Source: DASSCW01 sp036556695
GTDB taxonomy: Bacteria; Chloroflexota; Limnocylindria; QHBO01
Assembly: GCA_036556695.1 (NCBI GenBank)
Contig: DATBIY010000047.1
Location: 1 to 64,000 of the forward strand
Reading direction: 5' to 3'
Length of the DNA stretch: 64,000 nucleotides
A program made the position numbers and the translations under genes. How positions within the stretch are numbered: position 1 is the stretch's first letter; each line of letters starts with the position of its first letter. Below the pieces are notes generated by a model, which was not told where the DNA came from, ran no database searches, and saw only the letters and a program-made list of their open reading frames with translations. Shown here piece by piece: positions 36,029 to 45,369 of this stretch.

Positions 36029-37294
36029 ATGAGATCCCTTGGCCTGCGGCTGTCCGCGCTGGCCACCATCCTCCTGGGGCTGGCCATCGTGGCCGTCCTC
36101 ACCCTGCGGGCCATGGGCGCGCCGCTGGCCCTCGGACCGGCAACCACCGCCGTCGCCAGCCCATCGCCCACTTCGTCGGCCACGGCCAGCGCCTCGCAGG
36201 ACGCGCTGCACGTGTTCGGCGAGATCGAGGACGAGGTATCGGCGCTGCGCGAGCTGCCCCCGGCCGACATCGGACCCCCGGACGTCATCAGCCGAGCACA
36301 GCTGGCCGATGAGCTGGAGGAGGTCTTCGACGAGACCTGGACCGAGGAGCAGCTGGCTGCCGACAACCTGACGCTGCGGGCCATGGGGCTGCTGGCCGAG
36401 GAGCAGGACATCCGCCAGCTGACCGAGTCCCTCTACGCCGACCAGGTGCTGGGCTTCTACGACTTCGAGGCGCGACGCATGGTGGTGGTCACCGACGCCG
36501 GGCTCACCGCCGAGGCGAAGATCACCTACGCCCACGAGTTCACGCACGCCATGCAGGACGCGGCCTTCGACATCGGAGCGGAGCGCGAGGGGCAGGCCGA
36601 TGACGATGACCCGGCGCTCGCGCGGCTCGCGCTGGAGGACGGAGACGCCACGCTGGCCATGGTGCGTTGGGCGCTGGACGGCAACCTGTCGCCGGACGAG
36701 ATGGCCGGCATCGGCGCCACGCCGATCCCCGACATGAGCGCCATCCCGCCGTGGATGGTGCGCCAGCTCACCTTCCCCTACGAGTCGGGCGCGACCTTCG
36801 TGACCCAGCTGTGGGCGGCCGGTGGCTGGGACGCGGTGGACGCTGCCTACGACCAGCCGCCGGCCTCGACCGAACAGGTGCTCCATCCGGAGAAGTACCT
36901 GGCCGGCGAAGTGCCGCTCAACGTGCCGGAGCCGGACGTGGCCGGGCGGCTGGGTGCCGGCTGGCGCCAGGTGGAGGCGACCACCATCGGCGAGGCGATG
37001 GTCGGCATCTGGCTCGAGCAGCTGGGAGCTGATCGCGACGAGGCGGACGCCGCCGCCCTGGGCTGGGGTGGCGATGAGCTGAGCGTGGCGCGCGGGCCTG
37101 ACGGCACGTGGGCCATGGCCTGGCAGCTGGAATGGGACGCGCCGGTGCACGCCACCGAGTTCCTGGATCTGTATCAGCAGCTGCGCGGCGCGCTGCCGTT
37201 CGCGACCGACGTGCAGTCGAGCGGCAACACGGGCGTCACGGTCGTCCACGCCTCGTCCGCCGACCTGGTAGACGAGGTGCTCGCGGGAAGCTGA
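36029..37294 (+). CDS. Membrane-anchored zinc metalloprotease-like protein
   Basis: A 421-residue protein with an N-terminal signal anchor (residues 8-28: LSALATILLGLAIVAVLTL), a Ser/Thr/Ala linker, and a catalytic part with the zincin motif AHEFTHAMQD (His 169, Glu 170, His 173). A third ligand (Glu or His) is not obvious by eye. The rest is acidic and mostly helical. I do not recognise a named family; it looks like a DUF-type peptidase common in Chloroflexota. CACAAT is 8 nt before the ATG. It converges with argS. Confidence 0.8.
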   Translation: MRSLGLRLSALATILLGLAIVAVLTLRAMGAPLALGPATTAVASPSPTSSATASASQDALHVFGEIEDEVSALRELPPADIGPPDVISRAQLADELEEVFDETWTEEQLAADNLTLRAMGLLAEEQDIRQLTESLYADQVLGFYDFEARRMVVVTDAGLTAEAKITYAHEFTHAMQDAAFDIGAEREGQADDDDPALARLALEDGDATLAMVRWALDGNLSPDEMAGIGATPIPDMSAIPPWMVRQLTFPYESGATFVTQLWAAGGWDAVDAAYDQPPASTEQVLHPEKYLAGEVPLNVPEPDVAGRLGAGWRQVEATTIGEAMVGIWLEQLGADRDEADAAALGWGGDELSVARGPDGTWAMAWQLEWDAPVHATEFLDLYQQLRGALPFATDVQSSGNTGVTVVHASSADLVDEVLAGS

Positions 37295-37301
37295 GCGGCT
37301 C

Positions 37302-38966
37302 CTACATCGAGGTTGGCGCGCGGATGCCCAGCAGACCCAGCCCGTTGGCCAGGACCTGGCGGGTGGCGTCGGTCAGCGCCAGCCGCGCCTCCGACAGCCG
37401 CCGCTCGTCGGGGTCCTCGGAGAGTACGCGACAGTCCCGGTAGAACGCGCTGAACAGCTGAGCACTCTCCAGCAGGAAGCGAGTGATCTCGTGGGTCTCG
37501 CGGCGGGCGGCGGCATCGGCCACCACGTCCGGCAGGTCCAGCACACGGCGCAGGAGCGCCTGCTCGGCGGGGTGGTGGAGCAGGGCGGCGGCATGGGAGT
37601 CATCGGCCTCCACCGACGCGGCCTGACCATTGCGCAGGATGGAGCTGGCCCGGGCGTGCGCGTACTGAACGTAGTACACCGGGTTCTCTGCGCTCTCCTT
37701 CTTGGCCAGCTCGATGTCGAAGTCGATGCCGGTCTGCGGGGCGCGGGAGCCGAAGTACCAGCGCGCGGCGTCGGAGCCGATCTCGGCTAGCAGCTCATCC
37801 AGGCTGATGAACTCGCCGGCCCGCTTGCTCATGCCGATCTCCTGGCCGTCGCGCACGAAGCGCACCCAGGCCATCAGCAACCAGTGCACGTGATCCGCCT
37901 GGAAGCCGAGCGCCTGGGCGGCGGCACGATTGCGCGCGACTGTGCCGTGGTGGTCCTCGCCCCACAGGTAGACCAGCTCGTCGAAGCCGCGGCTGAACTT
38001 CTCGGCCAGGTAGCCGATGTCGCTGGCGAAATACGTCGGCTGGCCGTTGCTGCGGATGACCACTCGATCCTTCTCGTCGCCGTACGCGCTGGAGCGGAAC
38101 CAGGTGGCGCCGTCGGCCTCGTAGAGGTCACCGCTGGCGCGCAGCTGGTCTAGAGCGCGCGGGACCCAGCCCTCGTCGTGCAGCGAGCCCTCCGACGTCC
38201 AGACGTCGAACCGCACGCCCAGCTCCGCCAGGCTGGCCTCGATGCCGGCCCGGACGCGCTCCGACGCCCAGCGGCCCAGGACCTCGCCCGGATCGGCTCC
38301 CTCTGCGGCCGCTGCGGCCCAGAGCTCGTCCGGCACCTCGCGGACCATCTGGGTCACGTACTCGCCGTGGTAGCCGTCCTCCGTTGGCTCGCGTCCCTCG
38401 TGGCGCGCCTGCAGCGAGAGGCCGAGGTTGCGGACCTGCGCGTTGAAGTCGTTGAAGTAGTACTCGCGCACCACGTCGTGGCCGACGGCCTCCAGCACCC
38501 GGCTCAGCAGGTCGCCCACGAAGGCGCCACGCGCGTTGCCAACGGTCAGCGGCCCTGTGGGGTTGGCGCTCACGAACTCGACGTTGATGCGATGCGGCTC
38601 GGCGGCGCGCGCCATGCCGAAGGTTGCCCCCGCCTGCCGGATGGCGGCCACCTGGCCCGCGAGCCACGCCGGGTCGAGCTGGATGTTGAGGAAGCCGGGC
38701 GGCGCCACGCTGGTGGCCAGCACCCCGTCGGGCGTGCCCAGTTCCGCGCGCAGCGCTTCGGCAATGGCCAGGGGGGAGCGGCGCAGCACCGGCGCCAGCT
38801 GCATGGCCGCGTTGCTGGCGAAGTCGCCGTGCTCCGCCCGGGAGGGCCGCTCGATGCCGACAGGCGGCAGCAACGCGCTCTCCGGCTGTGGCAGCGCGCC
38901 GGAGGAAATGGCCCGGTCGCGGGCGGCGGCCACCGCCGCTCGCAGCGATTCGCGAATGCTGGTCAC
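37302..38966 (-). CDS. argS: Arginyl-tRNA synthetase
   Basis: A 554-residue class I aminoacyl-tRNA synthetase. The N-terminal Arg-S domain has HGDFASNAAMQLA. The HIGH-equivalent ANPTGPLTVGNARGAF carries TVGN where most ArgS have HVGH. DELVYLWGEDHHGTVARN and the KMSKS loop IGMSKRAGEF are present, and the C-terminal DALR-type helices end LGLLGIRAPTSM. The GTG start overlaps the ftcD stop (GTGA), a link between one-carbon catabolism and translation that is probably coincidental. Confidence 0.95.
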   Translation of the reverse strand: MTSIRESLRAAVAAARDRAISSGALPQPESALLPPVGIERPSRAEHGDFASNAAMQLAPVLRRSPLAIAEALRAELGTPDGVLATSVAPPGFLNIQLDPAWLAGQVAAIRQAGATFGMARAAEPHRINVEFVSANPTGPLTVGNARGAFVGDLLSRVLEAVGHDVVREYYFNDFNAQVRNLGLSLQARHEGREPTEDGYHGEYVTQMVREVPDELWAAAAAEGADPGEVLGRWASERVRAGIEASLAELGVRFDVWTSEGSLHDEGWVPRALDQLRASGDLYEADGATWFRSSAYGDEKDRVVIRSNGQPTYFASDIGYLAEKFSRGFDELVYLWGEDHHGTVARNRAAAQALGFQADHVHWLLMAWVRFVRDGQEIGMSKRAGEFISLDELLAEIGSDAARWYFGSRAPQTGIDFDIELAKKESAENPVYYVQYAHARASSILRNGQAASVEADDSHAAALLHHPAEQALLRRVLDLPDVVADAAARRETHEITRFLLESAQLFSAFYRDCRVLSEDPDERRLSEARLALTDATRQVLANGLGLLGIRAPTSM

Positions 38967-39877
38967 GGGTTCTTCGCCAGGCGCAGCTCGAGCGCCTGGT
39001 CCGGCGAGAAGCTGCGCAGCCCCAGCGCGTCTTCCGCCACCTCGAGCAGCGCGCCGGTGGGGGCCAGGCCGATGAGCTCGCAGTGGTCGATATCGGTGCC
39101 GGCCTCGCGCGCCAGTCGGCTGATCTCGCGCACCACCCGGGCGATGCCGGTCTTCTCCCAATCGACCAGGTTCATGCTGACCTGCGCGCGCGTCGGCTCA
39201 CCGGGGTTCTCCAGCAGCACTCCCATGGCCTGCACCGCCGGCAGGCCGCCGGAGGACTCGCGGATGGTCTGGGCGATGCGCCGGGCCAGCGCCAGGTCAT
39301 CCGTGGCCAGGTTGACGTTGAAGGCGATCAGCGGCTTGCGGGCGCCCACGGCCACCGCCCCGCCCCGTGGGTGGAGGTGGCTTGGCCCGAAGTCCGGGTC
39401 CCGTTCGGGATTGCCGCCGATCTCGGCCTTCAGCCCCTCGTACTGGCCGCGCCGCACGTCGGCCAGCCGCCGCCGCTCGGGGCGCAGCGCAGCCTCGCCA
39501 TAGAGGTAGACCGGGATGTCGAACAGCTTGGCGATCTGCTCGCCGAAGCGGCGCGCCAGGTCGACGCACTCCTCGATGCGGGTGCCGCCCAGCGGCACGA
39601 ACGGCACGACGTCGACGGCGCCGATGCGCGGGTGGGCGCCCTTGTGCTGCTCCATGTCGATCAGCTGGATTGCGCGCCCGACAGCCGCGGTGGCGGCACG
39701 GACCACCGACTCGGCGGCGCCGGCAAAGGTGACCACGCTGCGGTTGTGGGTCTCGTCCCGCGAGTGGTCCAGCAGCGTCACGCCGTCGATCTGGCGAATG
39801 GCGCTCACGATCTCCTCGACGACCTCCGGGCGGCGGCCCTCCGAGAAGTTCGGGACGCACTCGATCAGGCTGGCCAC
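38963..39877 (-). CDS. ftcD: Glutamate formimidoyltransferase
   Basis: A 304-residue enzyme transferring the formimino group from formiminoglutamate to tetrahydrofolate, the last step of histidine degradation in the folate branch. LIECVPNFSEGRRPEVVEEI, the catalytic-His segment HKGAHPRIGAVDVVPFVPL and DPDFGPSHLHPRGGAVAVGARK are diagnostic. It lacks the cyclodeaminase half, which is a separate gene (53140-53793). TAACAT lies 7 nt before the GTG at 39877. Urocanase and histidase lie 2-8 kb upstream. Confidence 0.95.
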   Translation of the reverse strand: MASLIECVPNFSEGRRPEVVEEIVSAIRQIDGVTLLDHSRDETHNRSVVTFAGAAESVVRAATAAVGRAIQLIDMEQHKGAHPRIGAVDVVPFVPLGGTRIEECVDLARRFGEQIAKLFDIPVYLYGEAALRPERRRLADVRRGQYEGLKAEIGGNPERDPDFGPSHLHPRGGAVAVGARKPLIAFNVNLATDDLALARRIAQTIRESSGGLPAVQAMGVLLENPGEPTRAQVSMNLVDWEKTGIARVVREISRLAREAGTDIDHCELIGLAPTGALLEVAEDALGLRSFSPDQALELRLAKNP

Positions 39878-39884
39878 GCGGTGG

Positions 39885-39890
39885 ATGTTA
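39885..39890 (-). promoter_or_regulatory. Leaderless -10 box for ftcD
   Basis: TAACAT on the minus strand, 7 nt before the GTG at 39877; no Shine-Dalgarno precedes the start. Confidence 0.45.
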
Positions 39891-39900
39891 GCCCGGCCCC

Positions 39901-41070
39901 CTACGCGTCGGCCGCAGCCGCGTGGCGCGGGTCGTCGCGACCGATGGTGTCCGGGTTCGTGCCGCGCTCGCGAGCGAGGCGCTCCGTCAGTTGCTGCAGC
40001 GGGATCGCGGAGCCGATGAGCGATACCTCGACTCGCGGCAGCCGGCTGGTGACCGGTACGGCCAGGCGCCCGGCCGGCGTCAGGTCGCGCGGAATGTCGT
40101 CGCCCAGGTCGGCGGCGATGATGCCAGCCGCGGGCATGCCAATCGCGGCGGCAGAGCGCAGCACGGCGCGCGCCCGGTCCAGCAGCATCTCTCCCCGCTG
40201 CTCGGCGTCGGTGAGGATGATGACCAGCCCGGTGGTCGAGTCCGTGGCCGCCAGGTGCCCGTGTCGCAGCGTCTCGAGGTGGTGCGCCGTGCTGGGCAGG
40301 TGCACCCCTTCCTCCACCTTGAGGGCGAGCTCCCGCGCCGACGGGTAGTCGGCGCCGGAGCCCACAACCACGAGGCGCGTGCAGCCCGCCAGGATTGTCG
40401 CTGCTTCGCCGGCCGGATCGCCGTCCGCGGTGTCGAGCATGGCTCGCACGCTGATGGGGTCGACCGGTTGCGCGCGGATGGCCGCCGCCAGCGCCGTAGC
40501 CGCCAGCATCGGCGACAGGTAGCCGATGGTGTGGCACCAACTCTGGTCCTGCTCGTGCGTCTGGACGACGACCTGCGCCAGCTGCGCACCGGGAGATCGG
40601 TCGCTCACCGTGATGAGCGCCGTCTGGCAGCCGGCATCCCGCGCCTCGCGCAACGCCCCGTTGGTCGCCCAGGTGCCGCCCTCGTGCGACACGCCGACGA
40701 GCACGCCGCTGGACGAAGGACGGCCCAGCAGCTCGAAGGCCTGGGCGGAGCCGATGCGCGCGTCGCGCACCACTGCGTCGCGCAACGCCTCGCCGACGAT
40801 GGCCACGCAGGCGATCGCCGCATGCTCGCTGGTGCCGCAGCCGGTGAAGATCACCGGTTCGCCAGCATCCGCTGCAGCTCGCAGGTCGGCGGCGAGGCGG
40901 CGCACGGTCTGGTCGTCGCGCAGCGCGGTCAGCAGCCGCTCGGCGAAGGCCGGTTCGGCGGCGATCATCTCGGTCATGGTGTACGGCGGCCCGTCGCGTG
41001 GCGCCGGCATGCTGGAGGACTGCCACGGGTCGGGCGCGCCGGGCAGCGGCGCCAGCGGGTCGAAGGTCAT
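39901..41070 (-). CDS. Double SIS-domain sugar isomerase (AgaS/GlmS-C-like)
   Basis: A 389-residue protein with two sugar-isomerase (SIS) domains and no glutamine amidotransferase domain. The first SIS starts near 75 (VIFTGCGTSEHAAIAC, then VLVGVSHEGGTWATNGAL); the second near 215 (TRLVVVGSGADYPSARELALKVEEG). The pattern ALKVEEG...HHLETLRHGHLA is typical of aminosugar-phosphate isomerases/deaminases such as AgaS or NagB-II. The substrate is uncertain. TAGCAT lies 7 nt before the ATG at 41070, back to back with the promoter of the oxidase gene. Confidence 0.8.
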   Translation of the reverse strand: MTFDPLAPLPGAPDPWQSSSMPAPRDGPPYTMTEMIAAEPAFAERLLTALRDDQTVRRLAADLRAAADAGEPVIFTGCGTSEHAAIACVAIVGEALRDAVVRDARIGSAQAFELLGRPSSSGVLVGVSHEGGTWATNGALREARDAGCQTALITVSDRSPGAQLAQVVVQTHEQDQSWCHTIGYLSPMLAATALAAAIRAQPVDPISVRAMLDTADGDPAGEAATILAGCTRLVVVGSGADYPSARELALKVEEGVHLPSTAHHLETLRHGHLAATDSTTGLVIILTDAEQRGEMLLDRARAVLRSAAAIGMPAAGIIAADLGDDIPRDLTPAGRLAVPVTSRLPRVEVSLIGSAIPLQQLTERLARERGTNPDTIGRDDPRHAAAADA

Positions 41071-41077
41071 GACGGCG

Positions 41078-41098
41078 ATGCTACGCGGCATCTATGCT
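41078..41098. promoter_or_regulatory. Back-to-back leaderless promoters of the SIS and hydroxyacid oxidase genes
   Basis: TAGCAT (minus strand, 41083-41078) is 7 nt before the ATG at 41070, and TATGCT (plus strand, 41093-41098) is 7 nt before the ATG at 41106. The two start codons are separated by only 35 bp, so both promoters must share upstream DNA. Confidence 0.55.
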
Positions 41099-41105
41099 CG
41101 GCCGC

Positions 41106-42218
41106 ATGGCATCCTCGACGGGCCTGCCCGTGCCGAACGACGCGCCGAAGGCCGGCTTCGAGGCGCCGCCAGTCGACGACCCGACGCTGATCAACGTCCT
41201 GGACTTCGAGGCGCGCGCCCTCGAGGTGCTGTCCGAGATGGCACTGAGCTACTACACCAGCGGCGCCGAGGACGAGCGCACGCTCCACGACAACCGCGCC
41301 GCCTTCAGCCGGCGCCGCTTCCTGCCGCGGGTGATGACCGATACCTCGCGCATCGACACCCGTGTGACCGTCTTCAACCGCGAGTGGCCGGTGCCGCTGT
41401 TCACCTGCCCCACAGCCCTGCATCGCATGGCGCATCCGGACGGAGAGCTGGCCACGGCCAGGGCGACGGCTGCTCGCGGCATCACCATGACCCTGTCGAC
41501 CTCGGCCAGCACCGACATGGCCGAAGTCGCGGCCGTCGGCGGCGCGCGCTGGTTCCAGGTCTACCTGCTGGCCGACATGGGCGCGCGCCGCGCCCTCGTA
41601 GAGCGTGCCGTGGAGAACGGCAACGAGGCGCTGGTCATGACCGCCGACCTGCAGCGCCTCGGGCGCCGGGAGCGCGACATCCGCATCGGCTTCCAGCTGC
41701 CGTTCGACATCACCGTGCCCAACGTGGCGGTGGCCGCCGAGTCATCGCTCGACGCCGCGGCCGACCAGAGCTTCGTCGAGACGCTGACCTGGGACGACCT
41801 GGAGTGGCTGGCCGGCTTCAGCCTGCCGGTGATCCTCAAGGGAGTGCTGCATCCGGAGGACGCAGTGCGGGCGCTCGAGCGCGGGGCGGCGGCAGTCCAG
41901 GTCAGCAACCACGGCGGCCGGCAGCTGGACGGCGCCATCGCCAGCCTGGACGCGCTGCCGGCGGTGGTGGATGCGGTGGCCGGTCGCGCGCCAATCCTGT
42001 TCGACGGTGGCGTCCGCCGGGGGACCGATGCGCTGATGGCGCTGGCGCTGGGCGCCACGGCGGTCGGCATCGGCCGTCCCATCCTGTGGGGCCTGGCTGT
42101 CGACGGCGAGGCCGGTGTCGGGCGCGTGCTCGACATCCTGTCCGCCGAGCTGGAGCACGTCATGGCCCTGGCCGGCGTGCCGAGTGTGGAGGACCTGACG
42201 CCGGAGCTGGTGGTCTAG
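41106..42218 (+). CDS. FMN-dependent alpha-hydroxyacid oxidase/dehydrogenase
   Basis: A 370-residue FMN TIM-barrel enzyme of the lactate/glycolate oxidase family. Recognised segments are LSYYTSGAEDERTLHDNRAAF, FTCPTALHRMAHPDGE, TLSTSASTDMAEVA, the active-site QVSNHGGRQLDGA with the base His, and ILFDGGVRRGTDALMALALGA (the FMN phosphate loop). The electron acceptor (oxygen, quinone or other) and the substrate cannot be told from the sequence; lactate, glycolate or mandelate relatives all fit. It converges with hutU, overlapping by 4 bp at the stop codons. Confidence 0.88.
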   Translation: MASSTGLPVPNDAPKAGFEAPPVDDPTLINVLDFEARALEVLSEMALSYYTSGAEDERTLHDNRAAFSRRRFLPRVMTDTSRIDTRVTVFNREWPVPLFTCPTALHRMAHPDGELATARATAARGITMTLSTSASTDMAEVAAVGGARWFQVYLLADMGARRALVERAVENGNEALVMTADLQRLGRRERDIRIGFQLPFDITVPNVAVAAESSLDAAADQSFVETLTWDDLEWLAGFSLPVILKGVLHPEDAVRALERGAAAVQVSNHGGRQLDGAIASLDALPAVVDAVAGRAPILFDGGVRRGTDALMALALGATAVGIGRPILWGLAVDGEAGVGRVLDILSAELEHVMALAGVPSVEDLTPELVV

Positions 42219-43897
42219 CCGGCGTCCTCGGCCATCGGCACCCGCACGCCACGCTCGCGCGCGACCTCCAGCGCACGCGCGTACCCCGCGTCGGCATGGC
42301 GGATGACGCCCATCCCCGGGTCGGTGGTCAGCACCCGCTCCAGGCGAGCGGCGGCTTCCGGCGTGCCGTCGGCCACGACCACCATCCCGGCATGCAGCGA
42401 GTAGCCAATCCCCACGCCGCCGCCGTGGTGGAAGCTGACCCAGGTGGCGCCGGCGGCCGTGTTCAGCAGCGCGTTGAGGATCGGCCAGTCGGCGATGGCG
42501 TCCGAGCCGTCGCGCATGCCCTCCGTCTCGCGGAAGGGGCTGGCGACAGAGCCGGCATCCAGGTGGTCGCGGCCGATGACGATCGGTGCGGCCAGCTCTC
42601 CGGACGCCACCATCTCGTTGATGCGCAGCCCGGCCCGCGCCCGCTCCCCGTAGCCCAGCCAGCAGATTCGGGCCGGCAGGCCCTGGAACGGCACTTTCTG
42701 CTCGGCCAGGCGCAGCCATCGGTGCAGGCTGGCATCCTCGGGGAAGAGCTCCATGAGGGCCGCATCGGTCTTCAGGATGTCATCGGCCTCGCCGGACAGG
42801 GCGGCCCAGCGGAAGGGGCCCTTGCCCTCGCAGAACAGCGGCCGGATGAAGGCCGGCACGAATCCCGGGAAGTCAAAGGCGTTGTCGACGCCGGCTTCCT
42901 TCGCGAAGCTGCGGATGTTGTTGCCGTAGTCGAAGACCACGGAGCCCGACGCCTGGAAGGCCAGCATCGCCCGCACGTGCTTCGCCATGGAGTCGAGTGA
43001 GCGCCGGGTGTACTCCGCGGGGTCGCGCTCGCGCAGCTCGCGCGCTTCCTCCAGGCCGATACCTCCCGGCACATAGCCGTGCAGCGGGTCATGTGCGGAG
43101 GTCTGGTCCGTGACGAGGTCGGGATGCCAGCCGCGCTCGACGAGCTGCGGCTCGATGTCTGCCGCATTCGCAATGAGCGCGATGGAGCGCGCCTCGCCGT
43201 CGGCCCGCCAGGCGTCAACCCGGCGGACCGCCTCGTCCAGGTCGTCCGTCATCTCGTCGACGTAGCCGGCCGCATGCCGCCGCTCTGCACGGGCAAAATC
43301 CACCTCGATGGCCAGGCAGGCGCCCTCGTTCATCGTCACGGCCAGCGGCTGCGCACCGCCCATGCCGCCCAGGCCCGCGGTGAGCGTGACCGTGCCCCTG
43401 AGGCTGCCATTGAAATGCTGGCGCGCGGCCTCGGCGAAGGTCTCGTAGGTGCCCTGGATGATGCCCTGGGTGGCGATGTAGATCCAGCTTCCCGCCGTCA
43501 TTTGGCCGTACATCGTCAACCCGGCGCGCTCCAGCTCGCGGAACTGCTCCCAGGTGCCCCAGTGCGGGACGAGGTTGGCGTTGGCGATGAGCACCCGCGG
43601 CGCGTCTTTCGTGGTTTTGAACACACCTACGGGCTTGCCGCTCTGGACCAGCAGCGTCTCGTCAGCTTCGAGCCGCTGGAGCTCCGTGACGATGGCGTCG
43701 AAGGCCGCCCAGCTGCGTGCCGCCCGGCCGGTGCCGCCGTAGACGATGAGGTGCTCCGGGTCCTCGGCCACCTCCGGGTCGAGGTTGTTCATCAGCATCC
43801 GCAGGGCGGCTTCCTGCTGCCAGCCCTTGGTGGACAGCTGCGTTCCACGCGGCGCACGCACGGTCCGCGGTCCGGATTCGGGAGCGGTGGCGGTCAC
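42215..43897 (-). CDS. hutU: Urocanate hydratase
   Basis: A 560-residue NAD-dependent urocanase, the second step of histidine degradation. YGGTGRAARSWAAFD, MYGQMTAGSWIYIATQGI, LTAGLGGMGGAQPLA (NAD binding), VFDYGNNIRSFAKEAG and SFHHGGGVGIGYSLHAGMV are all diagnostic. The length is standard (about 555). TATGAT lies 6 nt before the GTG at 43897. The pathway partner hutH is 2.2 kb upstream, but hutI (imidazolonepropionase) was not found in the window. Confidence 0.96.
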   Translation of the reverse strand: MTATAPESGPRTVRAPRGTQLSTKGWQQEAALRMLMNNLDPEVAEDPEHLIVYGGTGRAARSWAAFDAIVTELQRLEADETLLVQSGKPVGVFKTTKDAPRVLIANANLVPHWGTWEQFRELERAGLTMYGQMTAGSWIYIATQGIIQGTYETFAEAARQHFNGSLRGTVTLTAGLGGMGGAQPLAVTMNEGACLAIEVDFARAERRHAAGYVDEMTDDLDEAVRRVDAWRADGEARSIALIANAADIEPQLVERGWHPDLVTDQTSAHDPLHGYVPGGIGLEEARELRERDPAEYTRRSLDSMAKHVRAMLAFQASGSVVFDYGNNIRSFAKEAGVDNAFDFPGFVPAFIRPLFCEGKGPFRWAALSGEADDILKTDAALMELFPEDASLHRWLRLAEQKVPFQGLPARICWLGYGERARAGLRINEMVASGELAAPIVIGRDHLDAGSVASPFRETEGMRDGSDAIADWPILNALLNTAAGATWVSFHHGGGVGIGYSLHAGMVVVADGTPEAAARLERVLTTDPGMGVIRHADAGYARALEVARERGVRVPMAEDAG

Positions 43898-43903
43898 CCG
43901 CCG

Positions 43904-43909
43904 ATCATA
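43904..43909 (-). promoter_or_regulatory. Leaderless -10 box for hutU
   Basis: TATGAT on the minus strand with 6 nt to the GTG at 43897. Confidence 0.5.
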
Positions 43910-43924
43910 CGACCGCTGGGGAGG

Positions 43925-44572
43925 CTAGCTGTCCACCCGAATCGGGACCGCGAGGAATCGGGCTCCGTCGGCCTCGGCGATCTCCTGAACCTGAACCTCG
44001 CTCAGATCTACCGCGAAGCGCTTCTGGAGCGGTGCTGTGGCGACCTCACGGTCGGCCACCAGCTCGATCTGATAGGTGCCTGCCTGCAGCAGCCAGCCAG
44101 GTGGGCCTTGGAACAATGCCAGCGGATTCTGCGCCTGGTCGGGGGCCACCAGCATCGGAGCCGCGTCGCCAACGTACTCGTATGACAGGGCCTGGTCGAC
44201 GGAGCTGAACGAGAACTCACCCACCTCGTCCCATGCCAGCTCGGCGGTCGCACCGGACGGATCCGAGACCAGGAGGCGCATGCCACGGATGACCTCGACA
44301 CGATCATTGTTGCCGGTGCTCACGAACGTGGGCTGAAGGTAGACGTACGCGTAGCCGTCGCTCGTCGCCTGTGCAAAGCGGACCTGGTCGGGAAGGATCA
44401 AGAGCACCGTGGGGTCGCGCGTGGCAATCACGATCGAGCCAATCGACAGGATCAGCGACAGAAGCGAGGCTGCCAGGGGGACCCAGCCCAGGGAGACAGC
44501 GCGCCGAACTCGTGCCCGCACGGCGCCGTCGGATCGAGAAGCGTCGCGTGTCGGCAGATCCGTGCTGCTCAC
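43925..44572 (-). CDS. Hypothetical membrane-anchored protein
   Basis: A 215-residue protein with one transmembrane helix at residues 28-50 (VPLAASLLSLILSIGSIVIA) and an extracytoplasmic domain of beta strands (YAYVYLQPTFVSTGNNDRVEVI, then FQGPPGWLLQAGTYQIELVADR). The exported part ends VPIRVDS. No named family is recognised. TATCAT lies 7 nt before the GTG at 44572 and there is no Shine-Dalgarno. It stands between hutU and the ZIP transporter without a visible link to either. Confidence 0.65.
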   Translation of the reverse strand: MSSTDLPTRDASRSDGAVRARVRRAVSLGWVPLAASLLSLILSIGSIVIATRDPTVLLILPDQVRFAQATSDGYAYVYLQPTFVSTGNNDRVEVIRGMRLLVSDPSGATAELAWDEVGEFSFSSVDQALSYEYVGDAAPMLVAPDQAQNPLALFQGPPGWLLQAGTYQIELVADREVATAPLQKRFAVDLSEVQVQEIAEADGARFLAVPIRVDS

Positions 44573-44579
44573 GGCGGGG

Positions 44580-44585
44580 ATGATA
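44580..44585 (-). promoter_or_regulatory. Leaderless -10 box for the hypothetical membrane protein
   Basis: TATCAT on the minus strand, 7 nt before the GTG at 44572. Confidence 0.45.
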
Positions 44586-44633
44586 CGGAGGACGGACCAG
44601 CGACCGATCCACTCACCGCTCAGAGGGGAGCTG

Positions 44634-45362
44634 TCAGCTCACCCGAGTCAGGAAGAACGCCGTCGCGAAGCCAAGGACGGTGGCCAGGCCGACCAGCTCG
44701 CCGCCCTCGCCGAAGGCCTCCGGGATCATGGTGTCGACCAGCATGGTCAGAATCGCGCCCGCGGCGAAGGCCTGGATCAGCGGCACCCACACGGACGAGC
44801 CCATCTCGCCCAGCGCGCCGAAGCCGATGGCGGCGGCGGCAGCCGAGACGAGCCCCACCACCGCCCACAAACCGATGATCCAGCCGGGCCGGTGCCCCTC
44901 CCGTCGCAGGTCGACGGCCGCGGTCAGCCCCTCCGGCACGTTTGAGACCGCCACCGCGAAGAGGAACGGCAGGCTGACCGCGGCGCCCCCGAGCAGGGTC
45001 GAGCCGAGCACGATCGACTCGGGGATGCCGTCCAGCAGCGCACCGAGCACAATGGCCAGGCCGCTGTTCTCGACCTGCTTCATGCGCCCGCCGCGCCGCG
45101 CTCCGCCGGCCCGGGCCAGCCAGCGATCTCCGGCGTAGTAGGTCAGCGCACCGGCTCCCAGGCCGACAGCCACCGACAGCGTGCCGCCCACGCGGAACGC
45201 CTCCTCGGTGAGGTCGAAGGCCACGGCGCTGATCAGTGCCCCGACGCCAAAGGCCAGCACCAGTGCGACCACGCGCCGTGGGATGCGGAGCCACAGGCCG
45301 ATGAGCGCGCCGGCCACCAGGGTCGAGGCGGCGGCCAGCCCCCACAGACCGGCCTCGAGCAT
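44634..45362 (-). CDS. ZIP-family divalent metal transporter
   Basis: A 242-residue membrane protein with about eight hydrophobic helices. The ZIP signature of helices 4 and 5 is visible: LGALLDGIPESIVLG (DGIPE) and VAVSNVPEGLTAAVDL (SNVPEG), which bind the transported zinc or iron. A short basic, Gly-rich cytoplasmic loop (RAGGARRGGRMKQ) lies between helices 3 and 4 where ZIPs often have His. Expected role: metal uptake into the cytoplasm. It lies 7 bp downstream of the GNAT-like gene, on the same strand. Confidence 0.88.
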   Translation of the reverse strand: MLEAGLWGLAAASTLVAGALIGLWLRIPRRVVALVLAFGVGALISAVAFDLTEEAFRVGGTLSVAVGLGAGALTYYAGDRWLARAGGARRGGRMKQVENSGLAIVLGALLDGIPESIVLGSTLLGGAAVSLPFLFAVAVSNVPEGLTAAVDLRREGHRPGWIIGLWAVVGLVSAAAAAIGFGALGEMGSSVWVPLIQAFAAGAILTMLVDTMIPEAFGEGGELVGLATVLGFATAFFLTRVS

Positions 45363-45369
45363 GGGAGCC

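Noticed and set aside
35706..36029. 107-residue minus-strand frame upstream of the MBL-fold gene
   Set aside because: It runs into the MBL gene in another frame and looks like noise (no conserved pattern).
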